64,000 nt of DNA from Arsukibacterium indicum (GTDB taxonomy: Bacteria > Pseudomonadota > Gammaproteobacteria > Enterobacterales > Alteromonadaceae), in assembly GCF_019100565.1 (NCBI RefSeq), contig NZ_JAHRID010000001.1, positions 186,001 through 250,000 on the forward strand, read 5' to 3'. Position 1 is the stretch's first letter; every line of letters starts with the position of its first letter. Shown here one piece after another: positions 45,346 to 55,098 of this stretch. Both the position numbers and the translations under genes were made by a program. Under the pieces are notes generated by a model. The model ran no database searches. It was given only the letters and a program-made list of their open reading frames with translations, and had not been told where the DNA came from.

Positions 45346-47832
45346 TCAGCTTTGGATAACCCGCCGGATCAGCACGGCACCTGGAATTTGCAGTAACCGC
45401 CGTAGTTGCCACCAGCCCAGTAAACTGACTGACACTATGCCAATAGCCGGCCCCATCCACCACAAGGCAAAATGAAACTGAAACGGCATCTCAAACACCC
45501 GTTGTTGCAGCACCATTAATAACAGCTCTGCCAGAATAGTGGCAAATGAACCCGCCAATGCACCCAGAAAAGCAAACTCAAGCAATAGCGCATTTCTTAA
45601 AAACACATACTTGGCACCCAGTGTTCGTAATATTGCCAGCTCCTGCTCCCGTTGCTCTATTGTTGCCTGCACCTGAGCCACCAGTACCAACGCTGCAGCA
45701 AGTGCAATGATCAATAAAATAAAACTCAGGGCAATTGTTACCTGGGCAATAATATCGTTAACCTGATTAATAATGGCATCAACACTTATAACCGTTACAG
45801 TTGGCATTTGCCGGGCTAACTGATTAAGCAGATTGTCGTTGCCCTGCTGCAGGTAAAAGGCTGTGATATATGTAGCCGGAAACGTTGCCAGCACGTCCGG
45901 GCTTAAGATCATATAGAAATTCGGTTGCAAACTGTTCCAGTCAACTTGCCGAATGCTGGTAACCGTTGCCTTAACCTGCTGCCCGCCAATAGAAAAGTCA
46001 AGTTTGTCACCAAGCGTCAGCTGTAACCGCTCAGCAATTTCCTGCTCAACTGATACTTCTGCTGCGGCATTATCACTAAACCACTGGCCTTCAATTACCT
46101 TGTTGTTATCAGGTATTTGCGCCAGCCAGGTAAGATTGAGTTCACGACCGACCCCAACCCGCTGCTCGCTGCGATCTTCCTTGGTGGCTTCCTGCTGCAG
46201 TGTTTCACTGTTAATACTGATTAAACGCCCACGTACCACCGGGTAAAACGGCTCTGGCTGCAAATTATTTTCAGCAGTAAATGTGGTTACCTTAGCACGT
46301 TGCTCAGCACTGACATTAACCAGAAAATGGTTGGGTGCACCTTCCGGTATTTGCTGCTGCCACTGGCCAATCAGTTCAGAACGTAAAAAATACAACAGCA
46401 ACGTCAGAAAAATAGCCAGGCTGAAGGTAATAAGTTGAAAACTGTTCGGCCATAACCTTCGGCGTAAGTTGGCCAGAGCCAGTCGCCCTGCGCTACTCTG
46501 CCCTGCAGCCACCGGTCTGGCAAGCTTAACCATAACGGCGGCAAAACCCAGTAGAATGGCAGCAAACAAAGCACAAAGTAAAAACAGACCGACACTTATC
46601 AGCAGCTCGCCACTGAACAACCACATCAGGCCCCAGATTGCTACCGCACCAAACACCAGCTGCCACTTGTCCAGGCTAACTGCTGCGGCCGGTTGCTTAA
46701 GCACCTCAATAGCAGGCGTTTTAGCCAGTTGCCATAATGGCCGGGCCGCGAACAACAACGCGCAGATAAAACAGGTAAGGGTACCAAGCAATAAAGGCCT
46801 GACACTAAACGCCGTCCGGTAATCACTGATGTAATGACTAATCCCCAGCTCAGCGGCAAAAATAGCAAGCTGGCCGCCAATTAACCCAAGACCCAGGCTA
46901 AACAGTACTACCAACAGTAAATGGCTGCCGTACAGTAACCTGGCTCTGCCGGTGGTGGCTCCAAGCGCCTTTATAATGGCTACTGCCTGAGTATGCCGTT
47001 GGCTGTAGCGGCTTGCCGCCACCGCCGCCGCACAAGCCGCCAGCACTATCCCTAATAATCCGGCCAGCAACAAAAAGCGTTCAGCCCGCTCCAGTGCGCT
47101 GCCAATCGCAGATTCCCGATCGAGGTTTCGCCAGCGCTGATGCACCGACAGTTTTGGCTCCAGTTCTGTGGTCAGGTTGTCCAGTGCTGCAGAACTGCCT
47201 GCAAATAAGTAGCGGTAACTTATCCGGCTGCCAGGTTGAACAATATTGGTTGCAGCCACGTCATCCAGGTGCATTATTACCCGGGGCGACCCACCAAAAA
47301 CACTGAGTGGCGCATCAGGCTCATTAACAATAACTCCGGCCACAGCCAGTTGAGCGTCGCCCAGTTCAATAGTGTCACCTGGTTGAACCTGCAATAAATC
47401 AAGCAGCCTTGCTTCAAACCAAACTTCTCCGGGTGTCAATTGGCCGGGCGGGCCAGCGCTGATACTGGCTGAGCGGTGCAAAACCAGCTCGCCACGCAGT
47501 GGATAACTGTCGCTAACCGCCTTAACTGTGGCCAGTTGCATTTGCTCGCCGGCAAATAACATTGAGTCAAATTGCATTTGCCGGGCGGTAGCGACATCAA
47601 GCTCAGCTGCCGTAGTAAAAAAACTATCATCAAACGGCTGACTTGAACCCAATACCCTGTCGGCAGCAGTAAACTGGGCACTACGTTGCTGCAACGCACT
47701 TTTAACACTTTGAGTTATGCCGCTTAAGCTGACAACAGACGCAACCGCCAGAAACAAAGCAAAAGCGATAACCCAGAGCTCACCGCGTTTCAGTTCGCGC
47801 CAGAACAGACGACCTGCAATACTAGCCCACAT
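45346..47832 (-). CDS. ybbP: ABC transporter permease (YbbP/FtsX family)
   Basis: An 828-residue inner-membrane protein with an N-terminal helix, a MacB-like periplasmic domain, a block of helices around residues 230-440, a second periplasmic domain (about 490-680) and C-terminal FtsX helices. This is the MacB-superfamily YbbP layout (10 helices). It pairs with the YbbA ATPase; their cargo is unsettled, with a role in lipid or lysophospholipid handling suspected from the tesA link. The ATG at 47832 overlaps the ATPase gene by 11 bp; longer in-frame versions run into it. Confidence 0.9.
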   Translation of the reverse strand: MWASIAGRLFWRELKRGELWVIAFALFLAVASVVSLSGITQSVKSALQQRSAQFTAADRVLGSSQPFDDSFFTTAAELDVATARQMQFDSMLFAGEQMQLATVKAVSDSYPLRGELVLHRSASISAGPPGQLTPGEVWFEARLLDLLQVQPGDTIELGDAQLAVAGVIVNEPDAPLSVFGGSPRVIMHLDDVAATNIVQPGSRISYRYLFAGSSAALDNLTTELEPKLSVHQRWRNLDRESAIGSALERAERFLLLAGLLGIVLAACAAAVAASRYSQRHTQAVAIIKALGATTGRARLLYGSHLLLVVLFSLGLGLIGGQLAIFAAELGISHYISDYRTAFSVRPLLLGTLTCFICALLFAARPLWQLAKTPAIEVLKQPAAAVSLDKWQLVFGAVAIWGLMWLFSGELLISVGLFLLCALFAAILLGFAAVMVKLARPVAAGQSSAGRLALANLRRRLWPNSFQLITFSLAIFLTLLLYFLRSELIGQWQQQIPEGAPNHFLVNVSAEQRAKVTTFTAENNLQPEPFYPVVRGRLISINSETLQQEATKEDRSEQRVGVGRELNLTWLAQIPDNNKVIEGQWFSDNAAAEVSVEQEIAERLQLTLGDKLDFSIGGQQVKATVTSIRQVDWNSLQPNFYMILSPDVLATFPATYITAFYLQQGNDNLLNQLARQMPTVTVISVDAIINQVNDIIAQVTIALSFILLIIALAAALVLVAQVQATIEQREQELAILRTLGAKYVFLRNALLLEFAFLGALAGSFATILAELLLMVLQQRVFEMPFQFHFALWWMGPAIGIVSVSLLGWWQLRRLLQIPGAVLIRRVIQS

Positions 47833-48538
47833 TTGCAGCACCTTCTGTTGAGATATCTGCGCTAACAAAACTACCTGAGCGCATCTGATGCTGATACTGA
47901 CAACGCTCTGCCAGCTCGGCATTATGGGTAACCAAAACCAGCGTTGTGCCCTGACTATCGTTCAGTTCAAACAGCAAGTCTTCTATCATTTTACCGGTTA
48001 CTGCATCCAGGTTGGCAGACGGTTCATCGGCAAATAAAATGGCAGGCTTGGTAATAAATGCTCTGGCAATAGCAACCCTTTGCTGCTCACCGCCCGACAA
48101 TTGCGATGGAAAAAAATCGGCCCTGGCACTTAACCCAACCTGTTCTAACAGCGCCAGGCCACGCTCTCTGGCTGTTTTGTCACCAGACAGTTCAGCGGGC
48201 AGCGTTACATTCTCCAGCGCAGTTAAACTGGGCAACAGCAAAAAAGACTGAAATACAAAACCGACATCCCGGGCCCGGACGCCTGCCCGCTCGTCTTCCG
48301 ACATCTGGTGCAATGGCTGGTCTGCCATGTAAATTTCACCATCACTTGGTGTATCAAGCCCGGCCAGCAAACTTAGCAGGGTTGACTTACCTGAACCCGA
48401 CGCCCCAACTATTGCAACTGTCTCCCCACGATTGATTGTAAGACTGATATCATGCAGGATAGTCAGTGATCCCTCAGGGACCTTGACACGTTTAGCAAGG
48501 TTTGACGCTTTTATATGTAATTCAGGTGTTTTATTCAT
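47822..48538 (-). CDS. ybbA: ABC transporter ATP-binding protein YbbA
   Basis: A 238-residue ATPase of the LolD/MacB group. Walker A is GASGSGKST, Q-loop VFQSFLLLPSLTALENV, signature LSGGEQQRVAIARAF, Walker B ILFADEPSANLD, switch His in VLVTHN. It drives the YbbP permease. Its ATG at 48538 overlaps the divergent tesA ATG (48537) in a shared CATG; starts 2-3 codons upstream are possible. The order tesA<>ybbA-ybbP is that of E. coli. Confidence 0.94.
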   Translation of the reverse strand: MNKTPELHIKASNLAKRVKVPEGSLTILHDISLTINRGETVAIVGASGSGKSTLLSLLAGLDTPSDGEIYMADQPLHQMSEDERAGVRARDVGFVFQSFLLLPSLTALENVTLPAELSGDKTARERGLALLEQVGLSARADFFPSQLSGGEQQRVAIARAFITKPAILFADEPSANLDAVTGKMIEDLLFELNDSQGTTLVLVTHNAELAERCQYQHQMRSGSFVSADISTEGAANVG

Positions 48539-49127
48539 GCGCATCATCTTTTTATTGTTAATCGGTTTAATCAGTCACGTCACCTATGCCGACAAGTTAC
48601 TTATCTTAGGTGACAGCCTCAGTGCTGCATACGGCATGCAGCAACAGCAAGGCTGGCCGGCGCTGCTCCAGGATAAAACTGAATGGCAGCTAATCAACGC
48701 CAGTATCAGTGGCGAGACCACCGCAGGCGGTCTGGCAAGACTTCCTGCGTTGCTGACGGAACATCAGCCGGACGTGGTTCTTATTGAACTGGGTGGCAAC
48801 GACGGTCTGCGTGGCTTTTCTGTAGAACTTATCCAGGCAAACCTTAGCAAAATCATTACTCTGGTTAAGCAGCATAATGCCGAGCCGTTGCTAATGCAAA
48901 TACGCATTCCGCCAAATTATGGACCACGTTATGTCAGGCAATTTACCGCCCTTTATCCGCAACTAGCAGAAACACATGATATTACCCTGTGGCCTTTTTT
49001 TATGGACAGTATTGCGATTAACAGTAATTTAATGATGGCAGATGGCATACATCCGAATGTCGCTGCCCAACCAATGATTAGTGATTTTGTGGCAGACTTG
49101 CTGAAAGATTTAGAGATCAAAAAATAA
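48537..49127 (+). CDS. tesA: Periplasmic acyl-CoA thioesterase I / lysophospholipase TesA
   Basis: A 196-residue SGNH hydrolase. Residues 1-18 are a signal peptide ending in TYA. Catalytic Ser27 is in ILGDSLSAAYG, block III is GGNDGLRG, and the Asp-His pair is in DGIHPN. It hydrolyses acyl-CoA, lysophospholipid and some ester substrates in the periplasm. The ATG at 48537 has AGGTG 8 nt before it; longer in-frame starts lie inside ybbA and lack a signal peptide. Confidence 0.95.
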   Translation: MRIIFLLLIGLISHVTYADKLLILGDSLSAAYGMQQQQGWPALLQDKTEWQLINASISGETTAGGLARLPALLTEHQPDVVLIELGGNDGLRGFSVELIQANLSKIITLVKQHNAEPLLMQIRIPPNYGPRYVRQFTALYPQLAETHDITLWPFFMDSIAINSNLMMADGIHPNVAAQPMISDFVADLLKDLEIKK

Positions 49128-49188
49128 GAATAATGACACGGAAGTCACGGCGATTTAAGAACTATAGAGGGAGTCAATTGAAACCAGA

Positions 49189-49264
49189 TGGCGTCCCCTA
49201 GGGGATTCGAACCCCTGTTACCGCCGTGAAAGGGCGGTGTCCTAGGCCTCTAGACGAAGGGGAC
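49189..49264 (-). tRNA. tRNA-Glu(UUC), copy 3 of the array
   Basis: A 76-nt cloverleaf on the minus strand, encoded CCA included, almost identical to E. coli tRNA-Glu; anticodon TTC within CCCTTTCACGG. Last gene in transcription order. Confidence 0.97.
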
Positions 49265-49295
49265 GCTGTATTCAGTCAAAGTGTGCAGATTTAAG

Positions 49296-49371
49296 TGGCG
49301 TCCCCTAGGGGATTCGAACCCCTGTTACCGCCGTGAAAGGGCGGTGTCCTAGGCCTCTAGACGAAGGGGAC
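49296..49371 (-). tRNA. tRNA-Glu(UUC), copy 2 of the array
   Basis: Identical in sequence to the copies on both sides, 107 bp from each, including the 31-bp spacer on the 49265 side. CCA is encoded and the anticodon is TTC. Confidence 0.97.
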
Positions 49372-49402
49372 GCTGTATTCAGTCAAAGTGTGCAGATTTA
49401 AG

Positions 49403-49478
49403 TGGCGTCCCCTAGGGGATTCGAACCCCTGTTACCGCCGTGAAAGGGCGGTGTCCTAGGCCTCTAGACGAAGGGGAC
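49403..49478 (-). tRNA. tRNA-Glu(UUC), copy 1 of the array
   Basis: The first tRNA-Glu after tRNA-Ala in the transcript. It is a 76-nt gene with encoded CCA and anticodon TTC. Confidence 0.97.
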
Positions 49479-49491
49479 GCACTGGAAATCT

Positions 49492-49567
<76 letters not shown>

Positions 49568-49941
49568 ACACTTAATACTCAGCAATTCTGTCGTAACGTT
49601 ATCGCTGAACACGGGGCGCATTCTAGGGTGACACTGTAAATGTGTCAACAGTTTTTTCAGGCCATAATGTTGTTCGGCCATTTTTTAAACTTCCTGCTGA
49701 AAATTCCATCGAAAATCCGGCCTGCCTGCTGATTTTCCAATAACTTACCCTTCTCAGGGCCCTGCCACTTCCAGCAAAAACTCTTTCCCAAATCAGCCGG
49801 TAAATACCATAAAACCTGGCACAGTTATCGTTTTTAAACACAATTTTGTATACACTGCAATAATAGTGCATCTGCTGAGCAGTATGCCGGGCTAACGTTC
49901 AGCGGTCAGGTACTCGCTCATTTACGAATAAGGATATTACA
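49568..49941. other. 374-bp spacer with the tRNA promoter
   Basis: The left part holds the tRNA leader and promoter (49620-49648). The right part, 49650-49941, is upstream of the XrtA-associated ATPase; no gene is seen in it. A weak sigma-54-like TGGCAC match lies at 49817, and AAGGA precedes the ATPase start. Confidence 0.6.
49620..49648 (-). promoter_or_regulatory. Promoter of the tRNA-Ala/Glu operon
   Basis: On the minus strand, a perfect -35 TTGACA and a -10 TAGAAT lie 17 bp apart, followed by a GC-rich discriminator (GCGCCCC). The GC-rich discriminator is typical of stringently controlled stable RNA promoters. The first tRNA starts about 45 nt downstream. Confidence 0.85.
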
Positions 49942-50943
49942 ATGTACGAATCCTACTACGGATTAAAAGAACGCCCTTTTCAGCTTACACCAAATCCTAA
50001 CTGGTTTTTCGCCAGCAAGCTGCACAAACGTGCTCTTGCTTATCTTCAATATGGTTTAACCCAGGGCGAGGGCTTTATAGTCATCACTGGTGATGTTGGC
50101 ACAGGTAAAACCACCATTGCAAATCAGTTACTTAATCAGCTTAATCAGGATGAAATAATTGCCAAGCAGATTGTCACATCCAAGCTGGCACCTGACGATT
50201 TAATCCGGATGATTGCATCAAGTTTTAACCTGGTAGTGACCGAGCATAATAAAGCCAGCTATCTCGATGCTATCTACAGCTATTTAAAGCGCCTGCATGC
50301 GCAACACCGGCGCGCCCTGCTGCTGGTCGATGAAGCACAGAACCTGCCGTTAGAATCCATTGAAGAGTTAAGAATGCTGTCAAACTTTCAGGTAAATGGT
50401 AAACCTTTGCTCCAAAGTTTCTTATTAGGCCAGAACGAGTTAAACCCGATTATTCAGGCCCCTAACATGGAACAGTTTCGTCAACGCATTATCGCATCGT
50501 CTAACCTGACGGCATTGCAAACGGACGAAACACGTGCCTACATTGAATTCCGGCTTAATCAGGCAGGCGCCAGAGCAGGATTAATTGAAGATGCCTGTTA
50601 TCCGCATATTCAGCAATTTAGCCGTGGTATTCCAAGGAAAATCAACTTATTAATGGACCGGGTTATGCTATACGGCTATCTGGAAGACCTTACCAGCATT
50701 GGCCAACAAGATGTGCAGGCCGTTATCAGTGAACTGTCGCAAGAGGTCGCTAATCAGGTGGTGCCAACGCCAGAATCAAAAGCTAGAATCACTGCAGAAA
50801 CCATGCCTGAGCAGGAAGTGCTGACAGAGCTTAGTGCACTACTCGACAATTCATTAGAACAAAAAGTGAAACTGGCCAAAGAACTTGATCAGCTGCTTAA
50901 AAAGCAAAAACAGCTGTTAGATACTCAGCAGAAAGACAACTAA
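49942..50943 (+). CDS. XrtA/PEP-CTERM system-associated ATPase (ExeA-like)
   Basis: A 333-residue AAA ATPase. The start MYESYYGLKERPFQLTPNP is typical of ExeA-like proteins; Walker A is GDVGTGKTT and Walker B LLLVDEAQNL. The central domain is followed by a basic/charged coiled C-terminal tail (about 290-333). This type occurs almost only in exosortase A exopolysaccharide loci; its role there is unknown. AAGGA precedes the ATG. It stands alone on the plus strand and converges with the minus-strand arm. Confidence 0.9.
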   Translation: MYESYYGLKERPFQLTPNPNWFFASKLHKRALAYLQYGLTQGEGFIVITGDVGTGKTTIANQLLNQLNQDEIIAKQIVTSKLAPDDLIRMIASSFNLVVTEHNKASYLDAIYSYLKRLHAQHRRALLLVDEAQNLPLESIEELRMLSNFQVNGKPLLQSFLLGQNELNPIIQAPNMEQFRQRIIASSNLTALQTDETRAYIEFRLNQAGARAGLIEDACYPHIQQFSRGIPRKINLLMDRVMLYGYLEDLTSIGQQDVQAVISELSQEVANQVVPTPESKARITAETMPEQEVLTELSALLDNSLEQKVKLAKELDQLLKKQKQLLDTQQKDN

Positions 50944-50981
50944 CACCAGAAGAAAAACAGGGTTGGCTAACTTCTAAAAAT

Positions 50982-52604
50982 TTAAAAATTATAAATATAC
51001 GTTAGCCATGCCCGGTTTTCACTAGCTGTAAAGCTATCAATGCTGGAGTTGCGCTCTGTTCTGCGCAGCGACAGCGACAACTCCGAGTGCTCGGACAAGG
51101 TCATATCGTAGCCGACACTCATCAGAATGTTATCGTCTTTGCGGTTGGCAAACTGGTAATCAATCTGGTAAACCCGCAACGAAGCATTAACACTGCTTCG
51201 CTCTGAAAAACGCCAGCCAGTGCGTAAACTCACGCTCAAACTTGTCTGCTCCTGATTACGTTCCACATACTCAATATCAGTCGCATTCAGCAGCAAATTA
51301 ACAGACAAACGCCTTTTAGTATAACCAAGGGCAAAACTGGCAGAGCGTCTGAGCACTAACTCCTGATCAAGCTCAAGACCAACATCAAAAACCTGCTGAT
51401 AAGACTCCCCAGGCTGCGGAGTATAATTTGCATTAGGTGGCCGGAAACAGTCAGTAACTTCAACAGCGCCTTCCGGGCACACAAAAATACCTAAGTCAGT
51501 TAATTCACGGTCCAGTGATGTCTGTGTTTGCACTGTATCGGTAACATTCAGGCGTACAGTTAACGCCCGGATGTTGTATTGGCCTGCAACATTTGCCGTC
51601 CGGCCAAAATAGCGGCGATCATATGCTCCTTCAATCGAAGTACGTCGGCTGGGTGCCAGATAAAATTCCGTTGCCCAGTACGTATTTTCTTCATCTTCTT
51701 CTTCAAAACGCTCGGTGGTAGAACGGTTAACCGAAACATTTACCCACGATACCCGACCTAATTTCAGCTCAAGTCCAGCGCCGTATGACGAAAACTCATT
51801 CTGGTAAAAGTTATTGTTATCGGTGTATTCGTAACTGCCACGGCCAATTAATGACAGTCGCGAAGAGAGCGGCACCCCAAATATCGCCTGAGCTACCCTG
51901 TTATTATAATCACGAAGTTGCTGACGCTGGGTTTTACCAACTGCGCCTTCAAGTCGCCAGAACATGGTACTGGAGCGATCACGGCTGGCCAGTAACAAGC
52001 CGGCACGATAACTGTCATTGTCAAACGCGGGTAAGCCATCATCATTATCAGGCTGGTCATATTCGCTATGGTTATATTCCAGTCTCAGCGCTGCATCCAA
52101 ATCACTATAGCGGGCGGTAGCCAGATTTAAAAAACTACCATAAGAGGTTACTTCGCTTAAATCGCCGCCAGCGGTAATTTTGTCGTTAAAAATACCACTT
52201 CGGGTGTTACGCACCTGATAACTATTGCGGGCATTTACGCCCCATGTCAGACGATCGTCAAACAACGACAGAATATTATTAAAGTCAAATTCATCATAAC
52301 TTCTGTTTTCACGTTGGCTGTCTTCGTAAAATAACGACTCATGTTGCCAGCTAAAACGGGTTTGTAATACTTTAGAAGTCAGGGATAAAGCGATGGACGG
52401 CGATATCACTACCGCTACCCCATCATCAGTACCGTCCGTGCCAAACTCGTCAATCTGATACGCATAAGTACTGGTGCGTATTTGCGGCGAGATCTGTGTT
52501 TCCACCGCTACGACCGGCCCCGCCGTCAATGCCGCTGCTGATATTATTACCCCAGAGGCAATTAATGCATAGCGTGGCTTAACTTGCGCCATAGTAATAG
52601 CCAT
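50982..52604 (-). CDS. XrtA-associated outer-membrane beta-barrel protein
   Basis: An exported protein of about 540 residues with a signal peptide (RYALIASGVIISAAALTAGPVVA) and many alternating, aromatic-ended strands (for example RTGWRFSERSSVNASLRVY) and a C-terminal ending in IYNF, the usual terminal Phe of outer-membrane barrels. It belongs to the PEP-CTERM system outer-membrane family found in XrtA loci, probably the export pore or a partner of it. The start at 52604 fits AAAAGG best; an ATG two codons upstream (52610) and one at 52592 also exist. All starts overlap the kinase gene. Confidence 0.86.
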   Translation of the reverse strand: MAITMAQVKPRYALIASGVIISAAALTAGPVVAVETQISPQIRTSTYAYQIDEFGTDGTDDGVAVVISPSIALSLTSKVLQTRFSWQHESLFYEDSQRENRSYDEFDFNNILSLFDDRLTWGVNARNSYQVRNTRSGIFNDKITAGGDLSEVTSYGSFLNLATARYSDLDAALRLEYNHSEYDQPDNDDGLPAFDNDSYRAGLLLASRDRSSTMFWRLEGAVGKTQRQQLRDYNNRVAQAIFGVPLSSRLSLIGRGSYEYTDNNNFYQNEFSSYGAGLELKLGRVSWVNVSVNRSTTERFEEEDEENTYWATEFYLAPSRRTSIEGAYDRRYFGRTANVAGQYNIRALTVRLNVTDTVQTQTSLDRELTDLGIFVCPEGAVEVTDCFRPPNANYTPQPGESYQQVFDVGLELDQELVLRRSASFALGYTKRRLSVNLLLNATDIEYVERNQEQTSLSVSLRTGWRFSERSSVNASLRVYQIDYQFANRKDDNILMSVGYDMTLSEHSELSLSLRRTERNSSIDSFTASENRAWLTYIYNF

Positions 52605-53463
52605 ACCCATAACCTTTTCCCTGGTTCCGGTGTGCTTTATTAATCAGAAAACCCACTGCCATTTCTTCTGGCAGCAACGATACTGACTGCTCAATTTCAG
52701 CCAGCCGGGTACGATTTTCTTCCACTACCACAACTGCCTGGCCACACATTGCCGCCATCACAGCTGTTTCGTTAACGCCCAGCAACGGAGGCGCATCAAA
52801 AATAACAATCCGGTCAGAGTAACGGGTGGCAAACTCATTAACCAGTTGCGCCATGCGCTCGCTGGCTAGCAATTCTGTAGACAAGTGATGAGGTGAGCCC
52901 GCAGTAATAATTTTCAACCGCTCCACATTTGTACTCAGCAGAATATCAGGCACCGTCACATCGGTAGACTGTAAATAATCTGTCAAGCCCAAACTATGGC
53001 TTATATTCAGTGTCTTACTAACATTCGGCCGTAATACATCGGCATCAACCAGCAGTACTGTTTTGTCCTGCTCTAAGGCAATACTCAACGCCAGATTGAT
53101 AGCCGAAAACGTTTTGCCCTCACCGGGCCTGGAGCTGCTAACCAGGATCAGGTTAGGATGCTGCAATGTTTTACTCAGCACCCCAAACGCATTGTTAATA
53201 AGTTTACGCTTTATAACCCGATACTCTTCGTTAATCAGCCGCCGCTCTTTTGACAATGAAACAAAATTGTTTTTTTCGAGCCTGGCCAAATCAAGCTGCA
53301 CACTATGAGATGAGCCATCCCGGTTACCCGCATTATCTGAACCAGAGTGCAACATATCATTGTGCTCAGCCTCAAGGCCTGCGGCATTCTGCTGTGTGCT
53401 GCTATCGGTGCGGCCAGTGTTATCTCGATTTAACTTAGTCACTGCTTTTTCAATAGTACTCAT
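52579..53463 (-). CDS. XrtA-associated tyrosine autokinase (BY-kinase)
   Basis: A 294-residue cytosolic BY-kinase of the CpsD/Wzc type. Walker A is SSSRPGEGKT, Walker A' VLLVDADVLRPN, Walker B RIVIFDAPPLL. The C-terminus has a tyrosine cluster (YGYGYYYG), the usual autophosphorylation tail. It should work with the chain-length protein, whose gene it overlaps by 4 bp, to control polymer length and export. The N-terminal 80 residues are disordered and polar. Confidence 0.91.
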   Translation of the reverse strand: MSTIEKAVTKLNRDNTGRTDSSTQQNAAGLEAEHNDMLHSGSDNAGNRDGSSHSVQLDLARLEKNNFVSLSKERRLINEEYRVIKRKLINNAFGVLSKTLQHPNLILVSSSRPGEGKTFSAINLALSIALEQDKTVLLVDADVLRPNVSKTLNISHSLGLTDYLQSTDVTVPDILLSTNVERLKIITAGSPHHLSTELLASERMAQLVNEFATRYSDRIVIFDAPPLLGVNETAVMAAMCGQAVVVVEENRTRLAEIEQSVSLLPEEMAVGFLINKAHRNQGKGYGYGYYYGAS

Positions 53464-55052
53464 CGGATTACCCTTAACAACAACTCAGCTGACCGGCCAA
53501 ACAGCATCTCATTACTCAATAGAGCTAAGTAACACAACACCAAAGCACCGCTTAACGCAGTAAAATAGACAAAATGAAGCCGGACCTGTTTTAAAATTGC
53601 GCCTTTCTCAGTATGAGAGACCACGCCAAATACCGGCAAGTTAGAAATACTTTGCAGTTGCGAAGCGCGGGATAACACGGGTGAAATCAGGCTGCGTAAA
53701 AAAGCCATAGCCACACCTGCTGCCACACCAAGGAACAATACCGCGGTATAGTACAAGCCTCGTGGCGGTCCTGACGGGGTTAACGGCACCCGCGGCGGCT
53801 CAATAATATTAAACTGAACATCCTGCTCAGTGGCTTCAGCCCGGCGAGACAATTCAGCCTGCTCCCGCTTACCCAGCAACGCTTCATATTTTGACTTAGT
53901 GATCTGATAATCACGGTTTAAACCAGTAAATTCCGCTTCAATTTCCGGAATAAGGTTCAACTTACTCTCCAGATCGTCCACTCTGTCTGCATATTCCTGC
54001 ACGCGGACCCGGGTTGACGCAACTTCAGTTTCAAGCCGGGCAACGTTAATTCTTAACTCCTGATAAACAGGATTCTGATTAAAACCACCTGAACTGCGAC
54101 CTTCTGGCGAGCTATTGGCTACAAGCTGCAACTCTTCTTCGCGTTGCGCTTTCAAACGCTCAAGCAGGCGCTTTGTCTCCTGAACATCCGGATGATTTTC
54201 AGTATAACGGATCATTAAGCTATCCAATTGAGAGGATAACGAGCGGATCCGCTCATCATACTGAGTAGGTACACCACCACCACCACCGGCGAATGGCATA
54301 ACCCCAAACACGGGTTCTTCACCCGTTAACTGGCTCCTGGCCGATGCCAGCCGGGTTTCCTGCTCACGAAGTTCCAGTCTTGCTGCTTCAAGCTGGCGTT
54401 TTTGCTGGTTTAACTGGCTGTAGTAATCACTCTCGTTCCCCTGCAGCATCGCCATCCGGTTCTTTTTAAAATCAGACAAACGCAATTCAGCTTCAACCAG
54501 CCGGTTTTCATATTCTGCAATTTCGCTATTCAGAAAGCTCTCGGCTGCCTGTGAATCGGCCCGGCTTGAACCCAGCCGGTTCTCGACGAAGGTATTTAAC
54601 GTTTCCTGCACCACACTTAATGCCTTTTGCGGTACCGGGTTACTGTATGAGATGACGTAAATATTTTCCCGACCAGAGCCGGACACTTTAATATTCTTTT
54701 GCAAAGAGTCGATTAAAGCTTCAAATTGCTTCTCGTCTTTTGCCTGAATATCCAAATCAGTGGCTCTGGCAATCTTTTCCAGATTCGGCCTGCTTAACAG
54801 CGTCCGGGCCATTAGTTGTATTTCCTGATCGGTATTACTTCTAAGCGCAAGGCCGCGTAACAGAGGTTCAAGAAAAGTGCGGGTTTCGACAAAAAGCCTG
54901 GCGTTGGCTTCGTAGGTTGGCGGCAAACTGTAAACATAAAACCAGCCTACAGGACATATCAGCCAGGCGGTAATAACAATATAACGACGGCGCAGCCAGA
55001 TCCCCTGCAAATAGGTATGAACCAGCTCTATCGCCTGTTGCAACTCTTTCAT
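53460..55052 (-). CDS. XrtA-system polysaccharide chain-length determinant
   Basis: A 530-residue Wzz/PCP-type inner-membrane protein without its own kinase domain. N- and C-terminal helices (about 24-44 and 420-440; a further C-terminal pair near 490-510) flank a long periplasmic coiled-coil (about 165-400, rich in EAxLxxx heptads). The motif FLEPLLRGLALRSNTDQEIQLMARTLLS is close to the PEP-CTERM family form. A Gly-rich AGGGGG insert lies near residue 255. It sets polymer length with the downstream kinase. Confidence 0.91.
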   Translation of the reverse strand: MKELQQAIELVHTYLQGIWLRRRYIVITAWLICPVGWFYVYSLPPTYEANARLFVETRTFLEPLLRGLALRSNTDQEIQLMARTLLSRPNLEKIARATDLDIQAKDEKQFEALIDSLQKNIKVSGSGRENIYVISYSNPVPQKALSVVQETLNTFVENRLGSSRADSQAAESFLNSEIAEYENRLVEAELRLSDFKKNRMAMLQGNESDYYSQLNQQKRQLEAARLELREQETRLASARSQLTGEEPVFGVMPFAGGGGGVPTQYDERIRSLSSQLDSLMIRYTENHPDVQETKRLLERLKAQREEELQLVANSSPEGRSSGGFNQNPVYQELRINVARLETEVASTRVRVQEYADRVDDLESKLNLIPEIEAEFTGLNRDYQITKSKYEALLGKREQAELSRRAEATEQDVQFNIIEPPRVPLTPSGPPRGLYYTAVLFLGVAAGVAMAFLRSLISPVLSRASQLQSISNLPVFGVVSHTEKGAILKQVRLHFVYFTALSGALVLCYLALLSNEMLFGRSAELLLRVIR

Positions 55053-55098
55053 TTATCCTCCGTGAACAACATATCCATTACAGCCAGCAGACTAGCTA

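Noticed and set aside
49189-49478. Regular 107-bp direct repeats that could look like a CRISPR array
   Set aside because: Each unit is a complete tRNA-Glu gene with an identical spacer; spacers in CRISPR arrays differ.
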